A program made the translations under genes and the position numbers. Below, piece by piece: positions 1 to 9,818 of a stretch of DNA of 64,000 nt. The stretch's first letter is position 1, and each line of letters opens with the position of its first letter. The notes beneath the pieces are model-generated. The model did not search any database and was not told where the DNA came from. It saw only the letters and a program-made list of their open reading frames with translations. This DNA comes from Sulfurospirillum diekertiae (GTDB lineage Bacteria > Campylobacterota > Campylobacteria > Campylobacterales > Sulfurospirillaceae), in contig NZ_CP021416.1 in assembly GCF_002162315.1 (NCBI RefSeq), positions 1,686,207 to 1,750,206 of the forward strand. The letters run 5' to 3'.

Positions 1-1294
1 GATCAAGGGCATCACACACGCCTTCACTGATGAGCAATCGTTTGGCACTGATACGATTGAGGATATAATCACTCAAAGGCTCATAATCTTCCAGTTCAGG
101 GGCATTTTCGTCCACAAAAATAGCATGTTTGACAAAACTCATCTGCCCTACACCCCAAAACGCGTGCATAAACTGTTTAGCGTGTCCTGGGTAAAGTACA
201 TTCATTTTTGCCAAAATGAGGTTATGGAAAACGCCATTTTCAGGCATGTTATAATCAATCAAATCTGGCGCTGTCGTTTTGAGAAGTGGTAAAAAGATGC
301 GTTCTGTCGCCCAACCCATGTATTTATCTTCTAAAGGAGGTTTACCGACAACAGTGGCTTGGTAAACAGGTTTTTCTTTACATGTAATGCAGGTCACATC
401 CATCACAGGGTACGATTCTTTAAGCGTATAGTAACCAGTATGATCGCCAAAAGGCCCTTCAATCTCCATAAGGCTTGGATCAACCCAACCTTCGATGACA
501 ATGTCCACATCTTCGGGTACATAAATAGGATTGGTCAGTGATTTAACCAAGCGAGCGTTTTTATCTTTGATAAAACCGTACAGTAAAAGTTCAAACATAC
601 CAATCGGCATCGGCGCTTGTCCACACCAAATGTAGAGAGGATCACCACCAATGCCAACACTGACAGGCATTTTTTTGCCCGCTTTTTGGTACTCATGGAA
701 AAAATGTGCGCTGTCTTTGTGAATCTGCCAGTGCATGCCCAAACGATTTTTATCGTACACTTGCAAACGGTACATACCTAAGTTTTGCTTTGTGCCATCC
801 AAGCTTTGCGTATACACCTGCCCCATCGTAATGAATGGACCGCCATCTTCTGACCATGTGGTTAGAATCGGAAAATCATAAAGGTTTGGTTCATCATACA
901 CTTTGCTTTGGCAGACACCTTTGCCTTTGAGTCGTTTGGGAAGCGCATTTTTAAGGTTAAACAGTGTACCTAACATGCCCATTTTATCCATAAACGATGT
1001 GGGTGGTTTCATGTGCATCAGTGCTTCGATCTGCTTTGAGACAGCATTGGGATTTTTACCAAAAATAAGCTCTGTTGCTTTGGTTGAACCAAAAACATTC
1101 ATCAAAACGGGAATATCAAAGCTTTTCCCCAGTCTTTTGCTCACAGGTTTTGTAAAGAGAAGTGCTTTTGAATCCTCTTTTTTGACCTCAATATAAGCCA
1201 AATGCGGGATTTCCAAGTCAATATCAAGCTCATCATCAATCACACGTAAAAGATCGTTTTGGCGTAAAAGCTCAATGATTCTTTGCATCCCCAT
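1..1294 (-). CDS. UbiD-family menaquinone biosynthesis decarboxylase (partial, C-terminus outside window)
   Basis: This UbiD-family decarboxylase starts at the ATG at 1294 and runs off the left edge, leaving about 431 codons. An alternative ATG lies two codons in, at 1288. The translation carries the family signature EGPFGDHTGYY and blocks such as GIGGDPLYIWCGQAPMPIG. UbiD enzymes use prenylated FMN to remove an aromatic carboxylate. In Campylobacterota the copy beside hemC is thought to act in futalosine-route menaquinone synthesis, which is established by family and context rather than proven here. It begins 6 bp after the hemC stop and is the last gene of the minus operon seen here. One TTACATGTAA palindrome lies inside it at 378. 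Confidence 0.9.
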   Translation of the reverse strand, partial: MGMQRIIELLRQNDLLRVIDDELDIDLEIPHLAYIEVKKEDSKALLFTKPVSKRLGKSFDIPVLMNVFGSTKATELIFGKNPNAVSKQIEALMHMKPPTSFMDKMGMLGTLFNLKNALPKRLKGKGVCQSKVYDEPNLYDFPILTTWSEDGGPFITMGQVYTQSLDGTKQNLGMYRLQVYDKNRLGMHWQIHKDSAHFFHEYQKAGKKMPVSVGIGGDPLYIWCGQAPMPIGMFELLLYGFIKDKNARLVKSLTNPIYVPEDVDIVIEGWVDPSLMEIEGPFGDHTGYYTLKESYPVMDVTCITCKEKPVYQATVVGKPPLEDKYMGWATERIFLPLLKTTAPDLIDYNMPENGVFHNLILAKMNVLYPGHAKQFMHAFWGVGQMSFVKHAIFVDENAPELEDYEPLSDYILNRISAKRLLISEGVCDALD

Positions 1295-1300
1295 GATCCT

Positions 1301-2245
1301 TTAAAAAATTTCGTTTAACGCAATATGTTCCGCACGTTCTAAAAGCGCTTTTGCCCCTCGATCAAGGACTTTTTGTGCTAGAGCTTTACCCACATTGGCA
1401 TACTCTGCGCGTGTTGTGCTTATCTCTTCTTTGAGCATTTCAGAACCATCAGGAAGTCCAATAATCGCTTTTACATGTAAAGCATCGCCACGAAGTTCCG
1501 CATTCACACCAATAGGCACTTGGCAACCACCTTCTAAGATGGTGACAAAGTCGCGCTCAACACGTGTTTCGATAATGGCATCTTCATCGTTGAGTACCGA
1601 AACCAAACGTTCCACTTCGGCATCACAGACAATTTCAATACCAAGTGCTGCTTGCCCAGAAGCGGGGATCATAACCTCTTTTGAAATCGGCGTAAAATGT
1701 GTCACTTCACTAGCAAGTCCCAAACGGTTAATGCCCGCACTCGCTAAAATAATCGCATCAAATTCGCCCTCTTTGAGCTTGCGAATCCGTGTATTGACAT
1801 TGCCTCTTAGGTTTTTAATCACAAAATCAGGACGAAGTTTCAAAAGTTGCATGCGACGTCTCAAACTCGTTGTTCCAACGACTGCACCATGAGGCAGTTC
1901 GTCTAACGAAGCGTATTTTTCTGAAAGCATGGCATCACGGACATCTTCGCGTTTGGTAATAACCCCTAGTTTAAGCCCTTTGGGAAATTCCATCGGAACA
2001 TCTTTAAGACTGTGTACCGCAATGTGCGCTTCACCACGAAGCATCGCCTCTTCAAGCTCTTTCGTGAAAAGCCCTTTGCCGCCAATTTTTGCCAAAGCAA
2101 CGTCTAAAATTTTATCACCTTTGGTCATCATGATAGAAAGCTCCACCTCAAGTCCTGGGTGTGCTTTTTCAAGTTCCGCTTTAACATGTTCGGACTGCCA
2201 AAGGGCAAGTTTACTTCCACGGGTTGCAATAATTAGTTTTTTCAT
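1301..2245 (-). CDS. hemC: Porphobilinogen deaminase (hydroxymethylbilane synthase)
   Basis: HemC joins four porphobilinogens into hydroxymethylbilane in cytoplasmic haem synthesis. The 314-aa protein has the usual length. It shows the N-terminal [10 protein letters not shown] block, HSLKDVP at residues 78-84 with the catalytic Asp82, and GGCQVPIG with Cys241, which anchors the dipyrromethane cofactor. Its ATG overlaps the TGA of the upstream DsbC-like gene once that gene's frameshift is repaired, so the two are translationally coupled. hemA lies in the same operon. A TTACATGTAA palindrome at 1471 encodes the LHVK segment in the C-terminal domain. Confidence 0.97.
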   Translation of the reverse strand: MKKLIIATRGSKLALWQSEHVKAELEKAHPGLEVELSIMMTKGDKILDVALAKIGGKGLFTKELEEAMLRGEAHIAVHSLKDVPMEFPKGLKLGVITKREDVRDAMLSEKYASLDELPHGAVVGTTSLRRRMQLLKLRPDFVIKNLRGNVNTRIRKLKEGEFDAIILASAGINRLGLASEVTHFTPISKEVMIPASGQAALGIEIVCDAEVERLVSVLNDEDAIIETRVERDFVTILEGGCQVPIGVNAELRGDALHVKAIIGLPDGSEMLKEEISTTRAEYANVGKALAQKVLDRGAKALLERAEHIALNEIF

Positions 2246-3103
2246 TTAGACTCTTTTATAAATTTTCTATAACTTCGTTTTGTATCGTCTTTTTTACCAT
2301 CAAGATAAATCGTAGGAGTGCCATTGACCATTAAAGCATTTGCTAGCGCTTCATCATTACTAAGTTTTTGGAGAATTTGTGCTTGATTGATCTGCTCAAG
2401 TGTGAAATTTTTTATTTAAAGCTTTGTTGAAAATATCTAAAATTGCTTTTTCATCCGTCTCTTTAATATCAAAAAATTCTTTATAAACTTTCTTGACAAT
2501 CTCATGATCACCCTTCTCTTCTGCAAAGATCATTGCTTTGACAAGCGTTGGAGAGGCAGGATGGATGTTAAGTGGAAAATGGTAATAAAAAAGCGCGAAT
2601 GTTTCAGGATGATTCTGGACATCGGCAAGAACTTCTGGGACAAAATCCATACAAAAAGGACATGATGGATCACTAAATACAACGATTTTATGAGGTGCAT
2701 TAAGGTTGCCTGCTAAAAGATGCTCTTTGTTGTAGGCAGAAGCATCCATATCAAGCGAATAACTTCCTTTGACGCTTCGACCGTTGTTCAGATTTGAAAA
2801 ATCCTTACTCAAAATTGTACCATTCGTAAAAACCATATCATTGACGGAGAGTTTTTTACCCTCTTGCTTGACTAAATTAAGATCAATACGGACAAAATAG
2901 ACCATCCAGTCAGGCATCTCTTTCATCGCTTCTTTTTTGAGAATAACAACTTTATCAAACGTATAATTTTCATTCGGAATAATGGCTTTTTGTAAAAATG
3001 TCGTGACTTTTGTGTCAAGATCAGCATTTGCATCTGCAGCAAAAAGTGAAAGACTACTTAAGGTGATTAGTGTCGTCAATAACTTCAACATCAATGATCT
3101 CAT
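2242..3103 (-). CDS. Periplasmic DsbC/DsbG-like thioredoxin-fold protein, interrupted by a +1 frameshift
   Basis: The protein starts with a signal peptide (about residues 1-22), then an N-terminal domain and a thioredoxin fold with CPFC at Cys148-Cys151, so it is probably a periplasmic thiol:disulfide oxidoreductase or isomerase. The uninterrupted frame stops at 2396. Removing one base from the six-T run at 2408-2413 (A6 on the coding strand) continues the protein for about 50 residues, through the cis-proline loop [11 protein letters not shown], to a TGA at 2242-2244 that overlaps the hemC ATG. The repaired length is 286 aa. The loss of a core cis-Pro loop and the restored overlap argue that the shift is an error or slippage site. 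It lies between fxsA and hemC. Confidence 0.8.
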
Positions 3104-3480
3104 CTTTTTTTTCCTTCCGTAAAATATTCAGTAGAACTGTTTTCATCTTTTACATGTAAAAATTTTGAAGCAATCAGTGTCACAATAGAGCTAAATTGCA
3201 ACAATAATCCTACAATATCGCCTAGAAAGCCTGGCAAAATCAGTAAAATTGCACCGACGATTGTCCAAAGATTCAGTCGTTGAAAAGATTCAATACTAAT
3301 CTCTCCTTGCATCAATGCATTGAGGTTTTGCATCAGCGTAATACGCATATTTGCAAGTAAAATAAACCCGAGCACTGCAGATACGACAAGCTCAATAAAC
3401 GTTGCAAATGCACCTATAGCAGAAGCAATATTGACACTTACCATGACCTCTAAAAAGAGATAGATTAAAAAATATTTCAC
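3100..3480 (-). CDS. fxsA: FxsA-family inner-membrane protein
   Basis: This 126-aa membrane protein has three or four hydrophobic segments and the family's [15 protein letters not shown] block near residues 78-92. FxsA proteins are small inner-membrane proteins, named for suppressing F-exclusion of phage T7, and their molecular role is not settled. The start overlaps the proS stop by 4 bp, and the end overlaps the DsbC-like start, so all three are co-transcribed. The tail KFLHVKDEN is written by a TTACATGTAA palindrome at 3150. Confidence 0.85.
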   Translation of the reverse strand: MKYFLIYLFLEVMVSVNIASAIGAFATFIELVVSAVLGFILLANMRITLMQNLNALMQGEISIESFQRLNLWTIVGAILLILPGFLGDIVGLLLQFSSIVTLIASKFLHVKDENSSTEYFTEGKKR

Positions 3481-5180
3481 GCTAAAAGTTCCTTGAGTTT
3501 CAAAAGAGCTTCCTCTTTTTTGACAACAGTTTTTTCCAATGTCTTACGCTCTACAATCTCCACAAATCCCTCTTCCAACTCTTTGCCAACAATCAGTGCA
3601 TATGGAAGACCGATAAGTTCATAATCTTTCATTTTAAATCCAAAACGCTCATTGCGATCATCTAAAAGAACACTGAAATGCTCTGCTTTTAACGCCATGT
3701 AAAGCTCTTCGGCATAACTGTTTTGCGCTTCATCTTTAACGTTGGAGACAATAATATCGAGAAGATAAGGAGCTGTTTGTTTATTCCAAATACACCCTTT
3801 TTCGTCATGGCTTGCTTCAATCATCACCGCGACCAAACGACTTACGCCAATACCATAGCATCCCATATAAAACGGTTGAGCTTTGCCATTTTTATCAAGG
3901 AATGTTGCGCCCATGGCTTTAGCATATTTTTGTCCGAGTTGGAAAATATGCCCGACTTCAATACCTTTGGTCACACCCAGTTCGCCACCGCAACAAGCGC
4001 ATTTATCGCCCTCTTTAACACTCACGAGATCTTTATAACGATCTTCGTTGAAGTTAAACATGGAGACACCCACCATGTGAAAGTCTGTCTCATTAGCGCC
4101 ACAGATAAGATTTTTGGCTTCTTTAAGCTCTAAATCTATGTAAAATTTTACACATTCTAATCCAACAGGTCCAATAAAGCCCGCTTTGAGCCCTGCACGT
4201 TCAACTTCTTCCAATGAAGCATCTAAAAGATCAAGCGCACCGCATGCATTTTGGGCTTTAGTCTCTTGAAGTTCATCATTTCCTCTAACAAAGAAAACAA
4301 CCACCTCTTCTTTATCGACATAAACGGCTTTTTTAACCACCGCTTTAATGCTGTAAAACGGATCAACTTTAAAGAAATTGCAGACATCATCAATCGTTTT
4401 CATATCAGGCGTTTTAAATTTAGACATATTAGCTTCTGGCGCTTCTGCTTCAGTTATTTTAGGGGCACGCTTTGCGGCTTCTATGTTTGCCGCATACGAG
4501 CATTTCTCACATACAACAATGTCATCTTCGCCATTTTGTGCCAACACCATAAACTCTTTACTGCCACTACCACCAATAGCACCACTATCAGCATCGACCG
4601 CTCTAAAATCAAGTCCTAATCGCGTAAAGATTTTGGTGTAGGTTTTTTCCATCACATCAAACTCTTTTTTCATACATGCTTCGTCTTCATGAAAGCTGTA
4701 TCCATCTTTCATGGTAAATTCACGCCCACGAAGCAGTCCAAAACGAGGACGTGCTTCATCTCTAAATTTTGTGGTAATTTGGTACAAATGCAGTGGTAAT
4801 TGTTTGTAACTGTTGATACGATTGCGCACAATGTCTACGACCACCTCTTCATGCGTTGGTCCTAAAACAAATTCATTCTCTTTTCGATCTTTAAAGCGGC
4901 ACAACTCTTTTCCAAAAAAGTCGTAACGTCCACTTTGTTTCCAAAGTTCCGCAGGTGTGACCACATCCATTTGGATCTCTTGGGCACCCGTTTCATCCAT
5001 CTCTTCTTTAACGACATTTTTAATCTTATCAAAAACGATTTTTCCCATCGGTAAAAAGTTATACAGTCCACTACCTACTTGAGAGATAAAACCGCCACGC
5101 ACCAAAAATTGATGGCTCGGAAGGGTTGCATCTTTAGGCGCATCTTTGGTTGTTGGTGCATATAATTTTGAAAACTTCAT
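3477..5180 (-). CDS. proS: Prolyl-tRNA synthetase, bacterial type with editing insert
   Basis: ProS charges tRNA-Pro. The 567-aa length is right for the bacterial form, which carries an editing domain between class II motifs 2 and 3. Motif 1 is in the [17 protein letters not shown] region, motif 2 is [17 protein letters not shown], and motif 3 is [17 protein letters not shown]. An anticodon-binding domain follows. Its ATG overlaps the hemA stop by one base, so it is translated from the same minus operon. Confidence 0.97.
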   Translation of the reverse strand: MKFSKLYAPTTKDAPKDATLPSHQFLVRGGFISQVGSGLYNFLPMGKIVFDKIKNVVKEEMDETGAQEIQMDVVTPAELWKQSGRYDFFGKELCRFKDRKENEFVLGPTHEEVVVDIVRNRINSYKQLPLHLYQITTKFRDEARPRFGLLRGREFTMKDGYSFHEDEACMKKEFDVMEKTYTKIFTRLGLDFRAVDADSGAIGGSGSKEFMVLAQNGEDDIVVCEKCSYAANIEAAKRAPKITEAEAPEANMSKFKTPDMKTIDDVCNFFKVDPFYSIKAVVKKAVYVDKEEVVVFFVRGNDELQETKAQNACGALDLLDASLEEVERAGLKAGFIGPVGLECVKFYIDLELKEAKNLICGANETDFHMVGVSMFNFNEDRYKDLVSVKEGDKCACCGGELGVTKGIEVGHIFQLGQKYAKAMGATFLDKNGKAQPFYMGCYGIGVSRLVAVMIEASHDEKGCIWNKQTAPYLLDIIVSNVKDEAQNSYAEELYMALKAEHFSVLLDDRNERFGFKMKDYELIGLPYALIVGKELEEGFVEIVERKTLEKTVVKKEEALLKLKELLA

Positions 5181-6481
5181 TACTTAACTCCCATTTGGTA
5201 TTCACATTTATACATATTCATTCGCTTCGTTTGATCTTCATTGATATTAAAAATATATTGAACCGCTTGGACAATCGTATCGGCTTCTGGTTTTTCAGCT
5301 ACTTCTTTGAGGTTTTTAGTGGGTGAGTGTAAGAAAGAATTAAACGCATGATGCAAGAGTTTTTCCACTTGATCTTGCAACTCTTCAGGAATATAGCCTT
5401 TTTTAACCGCTTTTTCTAACTCTTGTAAAGAGCACTCTTTGGCATGATCACGAATCTCTTTGATGATAGGGTCAACACACATACTTTGCAACCATTTAAA
5501 AAAGTCCATCGTAGCTCGCCCCACAATAGAATAAGCAATCTTTGCTTGCTCTTCACGAAGAGACATATTTTGATTCACAATCTCTTCCAAATCATCAACC
5601 GCAAAAATATGTAAATCTTTATGCTCATTCACGTCAATATCACGAGGAACCGCTATATCGAACCAATACCGTGAGAACTCTCGCTCTTCAACCATATCAT
5701 CGGTAATAACACTATGAGGTGCCCCCGTAGCGGTAAAAACAAGGCGGTAACGATTGATAAATTCTGTCAATTTTGAGTATGGTGCAATTGTTGCCAATTC
5801 GCCTAATTCAGTGGCTAACGCTTGGGCATGTTCTAAATTACGGTTGATAATAATAATGTTAACACCACTGGAAATTAAATGTTTTGCTGCTAATTGACTC
5901 ATCTCACCAGCACCGACAACCAAAGCGGTTAAGCCTCCAATATTGCCTAATAAATCTTTCGCTTTGCTTACCGCAACACTTGAAACGGAAACAGGACTTT
6001 TTGAGATATCGGTTCGACTGCGTACTTCAGCAGCACAGCGAAAGGCATGGTGCATTGCACGTCCCAATTTTTGTGCACAGTAGTTATTCTCAAAAGCAAA
6101 TTTAAATGCTTCTTTAAGTTGACCCGCAATTTGTGTCTCACCAATAACCAAACTATCAAGAGAAGAACAAACAGTAAAGAGATGATGGATCGCACCATTA
6201 TCTTCATAGACGTCTGCCCTCTCTTCTAATTCTTCACGCGAAATACTCGAAACACGACTGACAAGATCGAACATATCATTCAGCGCTGATTCACACTCTG
6301 ACACACTGGCAATCACCTCTACGCGATTACAGGTAGAGAGTAATATTACTTCATTAACAGCTGCGCAACTTGTCAGTGTGCCCATAAACGTACGGCATTT
6401 TTCTTCCGAATTAAAAGCTAATTTTTCACGAATACTAATATCTGTGTTCTTATGTGTAAAACTCATAGTGAGGTAATGCAT
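5180..6481 (-). CDS. hemA: Glutamyl-tRNA reductase
   Basis: HemA reduces glutamyl-tRNA to glutamate-1-semialdehyde, the first committed step of C5-route haem synthesis. The 433-aa protein has the nucleophile in [10 protein letters not shown] (Cys51), the block SLVIGETQI, and the NADPH-binding [14 protein letters not shown] second in-frame ATG at residue 6 ([15 protein letters not shown]) is an equally possible start. The gene sits directly between ispB-like and proS genes, touching both, and shares the operon with hemC. Confidence 0.96.
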   Translation of the reverse strand: MHYLTMSFTHKNTDISIREKLAFNSEEKCRTFMGTLTSCAAVNEVILLSTCNRVEVIASVSECESALNDMFDLVSRVSSISREELEERADVYEDNGAIHHLFTVCSSLDSLVIGETQIAGQLKEAFKFAFENNYCAQKLGRAMHHAFRCAAEVRSRTDISKSPVSVSSVAVSKAKDLLGNIGGLTALVVGAGEMSQLAAKHLISSGVNIIIINRNLEHAQALATELGELATIAPYSKLTEFINRYRLVFTATGAPHSVITDDMVEEREFSRYWFDIAVPRDIDVNEHKDLHIFAVDDLEEIVNQNMSLREEQAKIAYSIVGRATMDFFKWLQSMCVDPIIKEIRDHAKECSLQELEKAVKKGYIPEELQDQVEKLLHHAFNSFLHSPTKNLKEVAEKPEADTIVQAVQYIFNINEDQTKRMNMYKCEYQMGVK

Positions 6482-7377
6482 TAAAAATTCCTCTCAATCA
6501 TCTCTTTAATAATAGTGCTCAAACCCACATCTTCTTCTTTAGCAATGACCTCTAACGCTTCCAACCCTAATTTTCTTGCATACGAAATGGAGTCTTCTAA
6601 GGCGTTTGTCTCATTCATTTTTGTCTTGATCCATATTTTTTGCGTTTCATCGAGTTCTTGTTGGAACAAAGAGAGCAGTTTTACTTGATCCGAGGAAGAG
6701 AGTTTACGGTACATGTAAAGATAAGGTAAAGTTGTTTTTCCCTCTTTAAAATCATTTAAAGAAGGTTTTCCAAGTGTTTCACTGCTTTGAGTAATGTCTA
6801 AAATATCATCGATTATCTGAAAAGCAAGTCCTAAATTTTTGCCATACAGCGCATAAATAGTAGCATTTTTACCAGCAAGCAATGCCGCAGCTTTAGCGGA
6901 AGCTTCGATTAAGGAAGCTGTTTTTTTATAAATCATATCGAAATAACGCTCTTCACTATCATTGAATGCATGGGAGAGTTCAACATCCAAGAGCTCGCCT
7001 ACAGAAAGAAGTGCAACAGCGTGAGAAACACTATATGCCACCTCATTTGGCATAAATGTCAATTCACTAAAGCCTTTAGAGTAGAGTATATCGCCTAGCA
7101 TAATGGCTGTTTTATTGCCAAAAAGCGCATTAATGGAGTCTTCACCTCGTCTTGTGAAAGCATCATCAATCACATCATCATGTAATAAGCTTGCTGCGTG
7201 AATGAGTTCAACGATTGCCGCTAATTTAAGCGAAACATCGCTAGCACCTGCAATTTTTAAAATAAGTTTTGCTCGTAAACGTTTACCTTTCGGAACTCTA
7301 TGAAAGAGTTCAACACTACGTGCGTCGCCTAAAGAAGCGACCATTTCTACCATCAAATTTTCAACTTTTCCTAACAC
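6481..7377 (-). CDS. ispB: Polyprenyl diphosphate synthase (octaprenyl/heptaprenyl type)
   Basis: This trans-prenyltransferase builds the isoprenoid tail of menaquinone. It has both Asp-rich motifs: LLHDDVIDDA (first) and QIIDDILDIT (second). I chose the GTG at 7377 because it has an AGGA 8 bp upstream and begins at the first helix (LGKVENLMVEMV). An in-frame ATG at 7416 would add 13 basic residues and overlap the upstream gene by 29 bp. Chain length cannot be read from the sequence with certainty. The neighbouring UbiD-type decarboxylase fits a quinone role. Confidence 0.9.
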   Translation of the reverse strand: MLGKVENLMVEMVASLGDARSVELFHRVPKGKRLRAKLILKIAGASDVSLKLAAIVELIHAASLLHDDVIDDAFTRRGEDSINALFGNKTAIMLGDILYSKGFSELTFMPNEVAYSVSHAVALLSVGELLDVELSHAFNDSEERYFDMIYKKTASLIEASAKAAALLAGKNATIYALYGKNLGLAFQIIDDILDITQSSETLGKPSLNDFKEGKTTLPYLYMYRKLSSSDQVKLLSLFQQELDETQKIWIKTKMNETNALEDSISYARKLGLEALEVIAKEEDVGLSTIIKEMIERNF

Positions 7378-7387
7378 CTGTGCGATC

Positions 7388-7852
7388 CTACGGTTTCTTT
7401 TTTGGTTTAAATTCAACTTCTATACGTTGTAAATTGTCTTCTATAAATATATCTAAAATTGCCTCTTTATTTCTTTGATCGAAGTCATTAAAAACAATCT
7501 TCAAATACGTTTGAGCAAGCATTTTATTGTCACCGTCAGGCAACAATGGAATAACCACTGTTTCTAAAGGATGTTTCTTCTGCATTATATATTGCATTGG
7601 ATATCCTCTGTAGTTGACCAATACCGTCAACATATTATTTGTATACAGTGTCCAACGTAAGCGTAAAATGTACTCATTATTGGGATTATCGGCTGTAGGT
7701 TTTTTCGTAACCTCTTTATGGTTAATTAAAACCAACCCTATTTCATCCTTTTTGAGAATGAATTGATGGGTGTATTCATAATTAATCCCTGCTGAGAGAG
7801 CACATGTGCACGCTAATATCCAACAGACAAATCCTAGCCCTATTTTACTCAT
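7388..7852 (-). CDS. Conserved small exported protein of unknown function
   Basis: This 154-aa protein begins with a hydrophobic signal segment (about residues 5-21, ending near CALSAGIN) and is otherwise soluble and mixed alpha/beta in composition, ending in a basic tail KPKKKP. I do not recognise a domain. It sits between the DUF2018 gene (8-bp overlap at its start) and the polyprenyl synthase. A small exported protein in the same place is found, from memory, in the equivalent H. pylori and C. jejuni clusters. It is probably periplasmic. Confidence 0.8.
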   Translation of the reverse strand: MSKIGLGFVCWILACTCALSAGINYEYTHQFILKKDEIGLVLINHKEVTKKPTADNPNNEYILRLRWTLYTNNMLTVLVNYRGYPMQYIMQKKHPLETVVIPLLPDGDNKMLAQTYLKIVFNDFDQRNKEAILDIFIEDNLQRIEVEFKPKKKP

Positions 7853-8123
7853 TTTGAGTTAATATTTCTCCCATTGTGCTAATAAAAAGATCATTATTGT
7901 GTTCAACAACAGAATCTGTCTCATCCATTAACACCGTAGAAATCAATCCTTCAAGAGCATCGACTCCAAACTGTTTTTCAAGTAAAATTTCCATGGCACT
8001 GTAACGATCTACGATTTGTAAAAGCTTCATTTTGACAAGATCTTGGTTAGCATGAAAGAGAATATCAAAAAATTTACTTTTGGGACTTCCCATAAAAAAG
8101 TCATCTTCATCTTCGTATAACAT
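7845..8123 (-). CDS. DUF2018 family protein (HP0242-like)
   Basis: This 92-aa acidic helical protein starts MLYEDEDDFFMGSPKSKFFDILFHAN and resembles the DUF2018 family, whose H. pylori member HP0242 has a known knotted helical dimer structure. Function is unknown. I chose the ATG at 8123 because AGGAG lies about 6 bp upstream; a further in-frame ATG at 8180 would place the start beyond the likely promoter (TATAAT at 8159-8154). It is the first gene of the minus operon that runs down to ubiD. Confidence 0.85.
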   Translation of the reverse strand: MLYEDEDDFFMGSPKSKFFDILFHANQDLVKMKLLQIVDRYSAMEILLEKQFGVDALEGLISTVLMDETDSVVEHNNDLFISTMGEILTQNE

Positions 8124-8153
8124 CAAATTCTCCTGTGCTTTTAAAAAGATAAG

Positions 8154-8159
8154 ATTATA
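8154..8159 (-). promoter_or_regulatory. Probable -10 element of the DUF2018-to-ubiD operon
   Basis: The minus strand reads TATAAT here, about 30 bp upstream of the DUF2018 ATG and followed by an AGGAG ribosome site. It would drive the long minus operon. Confidence 0.55.
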
Positions 8160-8188
8160 GCACACTAAAACTTGGCTCATCTAAAAAA

Positions 8189-8222
8189 GCTACTTTATTT
8201 TGAGCGTTTTAAATATAGTAGC
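8189..8222. repeat. Inverted repeat upstream of the DUF2018 operon promoter
   Basis: Two 12-bp arms (GCTACTTTATTT and AAATATAGTAGC) match at 11 of 12 positions around a 10-bp spacer. The repeat lies just upstream of the -10 at 8159-8154 and could be an operator or a terminator-like hairpin. A second, smaller inverted repeat (ACTAAC/GTTAGT) follows at 8224-8240. Confidence 0.4.
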
Positions 8223-8295
8223 GACTAACAAAGCGTTAGTTGATATCGTATTTAGTCTATTAAATATTCTCATAAAACATACCATAAAATAGATA

Positions 8296-8317
8296 TTTAC
8301 ATATAATTATATGTAAA
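8296..8317. promoter_or_regulatory. Perfect 22-bp palindrome, candidate operator
   Basis: The left arm TTTACATATAA is mirrored exactly by TTATATGTAAA. It lies about 190 bp upstream of the metY promoter. Its ends resemble the iterated TTTACATGTAAA element with an AT-rich insertion in the middle. A role as operator for the neighbouring Rrf2 regulator is only an inference. Confidence 0.4.
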
Positions 8318-8487
8318 ATAATCTGTTAAATTTACACTGTTAGTTTATACGATATAAATAGAAATTTACGTATTATTTCTTACATATACATCTTTACATG
8401 TAAACACTCTTTATCGACATCTACCCCACCCTCTTCTAAAAATATCAATCTCTACTTTTTTAATCATTAGTTGCTTGATAGAGTTAC

Positions 8488-8516
8488 TTGACATTTAAAA
8501 ATATTTAGTCTATACT
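8488..8516 (+). promoter_or_regulatory. Sigma70 promoter of the metY-rrf2-cysK operon
   Basis: TTGACA at 8488-8493 and TATACT at 8511-8516 are separated by exactly 17 bp, with an AAAAGGA ribosome site before the metY ATG. A consensus -35 is uncommon in Campylobacterota, which suggests a strong promoter that needs repression. The -10 overlaps one copy of the direct repeat TATTTAGTCTAT. Confidence 0.75.
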
Positions 8517-8546
8517 TTCAGCAACAATACATCAAAAGGATGAAAG

Positions 8547-9809
8547 ATGAATCAGGAAACCCTCGCCTTACATTACGGATATGATAAACAACACTTTGGA
8601 ACAATGTCAGTACCTATCTATCAAACCACTGCCTATGATTTTGGAAGTGCAGAGACTGCCGCCAATCGTTTTGCCCTTCGTGAACTTGGACCTATTTACA
8701 CACGTCTGAACAATCCAACAACAGACGTCCTTGAAAATAGAATTGCTGCTGTTGAAAATGGCGAAGCAGCCATTGCAACAGCAACAGGTCAAGCGGCTAT
8801 CTTTTTCGCCATTGCTAACTTAGCAGAGGCTGGAGATAATATTATTGTTGCGAAGAAAGTATATGGAGGATCTACAACACTTTTAACGCATACATTAAAA
8901 CGTTTTGGCATTCAAGGCAGAGTCTTTGAAAGTGATGATGCCGATGATTTGGAAGCCCTTATTGATGACAAAACTAAAGCAATCTTTTTTGAATCACTTT
9001 CAAACCCACAAATTGCAATCCCAAACATCGAAAAAATCGTTGCTGTAGCTCAAAAATACAACATTATTTCTGTATGTGATAACACCGTTGCAACACCAAT
9101 TCTCTTCCAGCCACTTAATCATGGCATTGATGTCAGCGTTCATAGTGCTAGCAAATACATCTGCGGTCAAGGCAGCGCAATGGGTGGATTGATTGTGGAA
9201 GCTAAAGGGCTCAATGCGAAACTGATTGGCAATCCACGCTATCCACAATTTAATGAACCCGATGAGAGCTACCATGGATTAGTCTATGCAACATTACCAT
9301 TCCCTATTTTTTCACTCAGGATTCGCCTCTCACTGATTCGTGATATTGGAGCGACCATTGCGCCCTTTAACTCTTGGTTGCTCATTCAAGGACTTGAAAC
9401 ATTATCCATTCGTGTGAAAGAGCATTCACGTAATGCTTATAAAGTAGCAAGCTTCTTAGAAGCGCATCCTAAAGTGAAAAAAGTCTCATACCCCGCTTTA
9501 GAGAGTGACCCTTTACATGGTAGAGCAAAACAATACTTTAAAGACGGTCAAACATCTGGACTGTTAAGTTTTGAAGTTGATGATTTTGAATTTGCAAAAC
9601 ACATTCTTAATTCAACAAAAATCTTCTCAGTTGTTGTGAATATTGGTGATTCAAAATCAATCATTACCCATCCAGCCAGTACGACCCACCAACAGCTTTC
9701 TGTTGAAGAATTAGAGCTTACGGGTGTTAAAGCTGGGCTTATTCGACTCAGCATTGGACTTGAAAATGCAGATGATCTTATCGAAGATCTTAAAATTGCT
9801 TTAGGTTAA
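8547..9809 (+). CDS. metY: O-acetylhomoserine aminocarboxypropyltransferase (sulfhydrylase)
   Basis: This PLP enzyme of the Cys/Met metabolism family makes homocysteine directly from O-acetylhomoserine and sulfide. The 420-aa length and the start NQETLALHYGYD fit MetY rather than the shorter cystathionine enzymes. Asp178 (VCDNT) and Lys203 (HSASKYICGQG) are the expected PLP ligands. It is the first gene of an operon with an Rrf2 regulator and cysK, so both sulfide-fixing reactions are controlled together. Confidence 0.95.
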   Translation: MNQETLALHYGYDKQHFGTMSVPIYQTTAYDFGSAETAANRFALRELGPIYTRLNNPTTDVLENRIAAVENGEAAIATATGQAAIFFAIANLAEAGDNIIVAKKVYGGSTTLLTHTLKRFGIQGRVFESDDADDLEALIDDKTKAIFFESLSNPQIAIPNIEKIVAVAQKYNIISVCDNTVATPILFQPLNHGIDVSVHSASKYICGQGSAMGGLIVEAKGLNAKLIGNPRYPQFNEPDESYHGLVYATLPFPIFSLRIRLSLIRDIGATIAPFNSWLLIQGLETLSIRVKEHSRNAYKVASFLEAHPKVKKVSYPALESDPLHGRAKQYFKDGQTSGLLSFEVDDFEFAKHILNSTKIFSVVVNIGDSKSIITHPASTTHQQLSVEELELTGVKAGLIRLSIGLENADDLIEDLKIALG

Positions 9810-9818
9810 GGACGCAAA

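Larger units (their letters stand above)
8124..8546. other. Intergenic regulatory region between the DUF2018 and metY operons
   Basis: This divergent intergenic stretch is very AT-rich and holds no credible gene. It contains the inverted repeat at 8189-8222, a 12-bp direct repeat TATTTAGTCTAT at 8249 and 8502, a perfect 22-bp palindrome at 8296-8317, a TTACATGTAA copy at 8394, and the metY promoter at 8488-8516. Confidence 0.7.

Noticed and set aside
1395..1892. Open frame antisense to hemC, and similar long antisense frames over proS, hisD, ligA and dsbD
   Set aside because: They mirror a strongly conserved gene on the other strand, have no ribosome site and no recognisable protein sequence.
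2396..2420. Classical programmed ribosomal frameshifting as the only explanation for the DsbC-like gene
   Set aside because: There is no clear stimulatory structure or internal Shine-Dalgarno, and four other genes have the same one-base excess, which fits sequence error or transcript slippage better.
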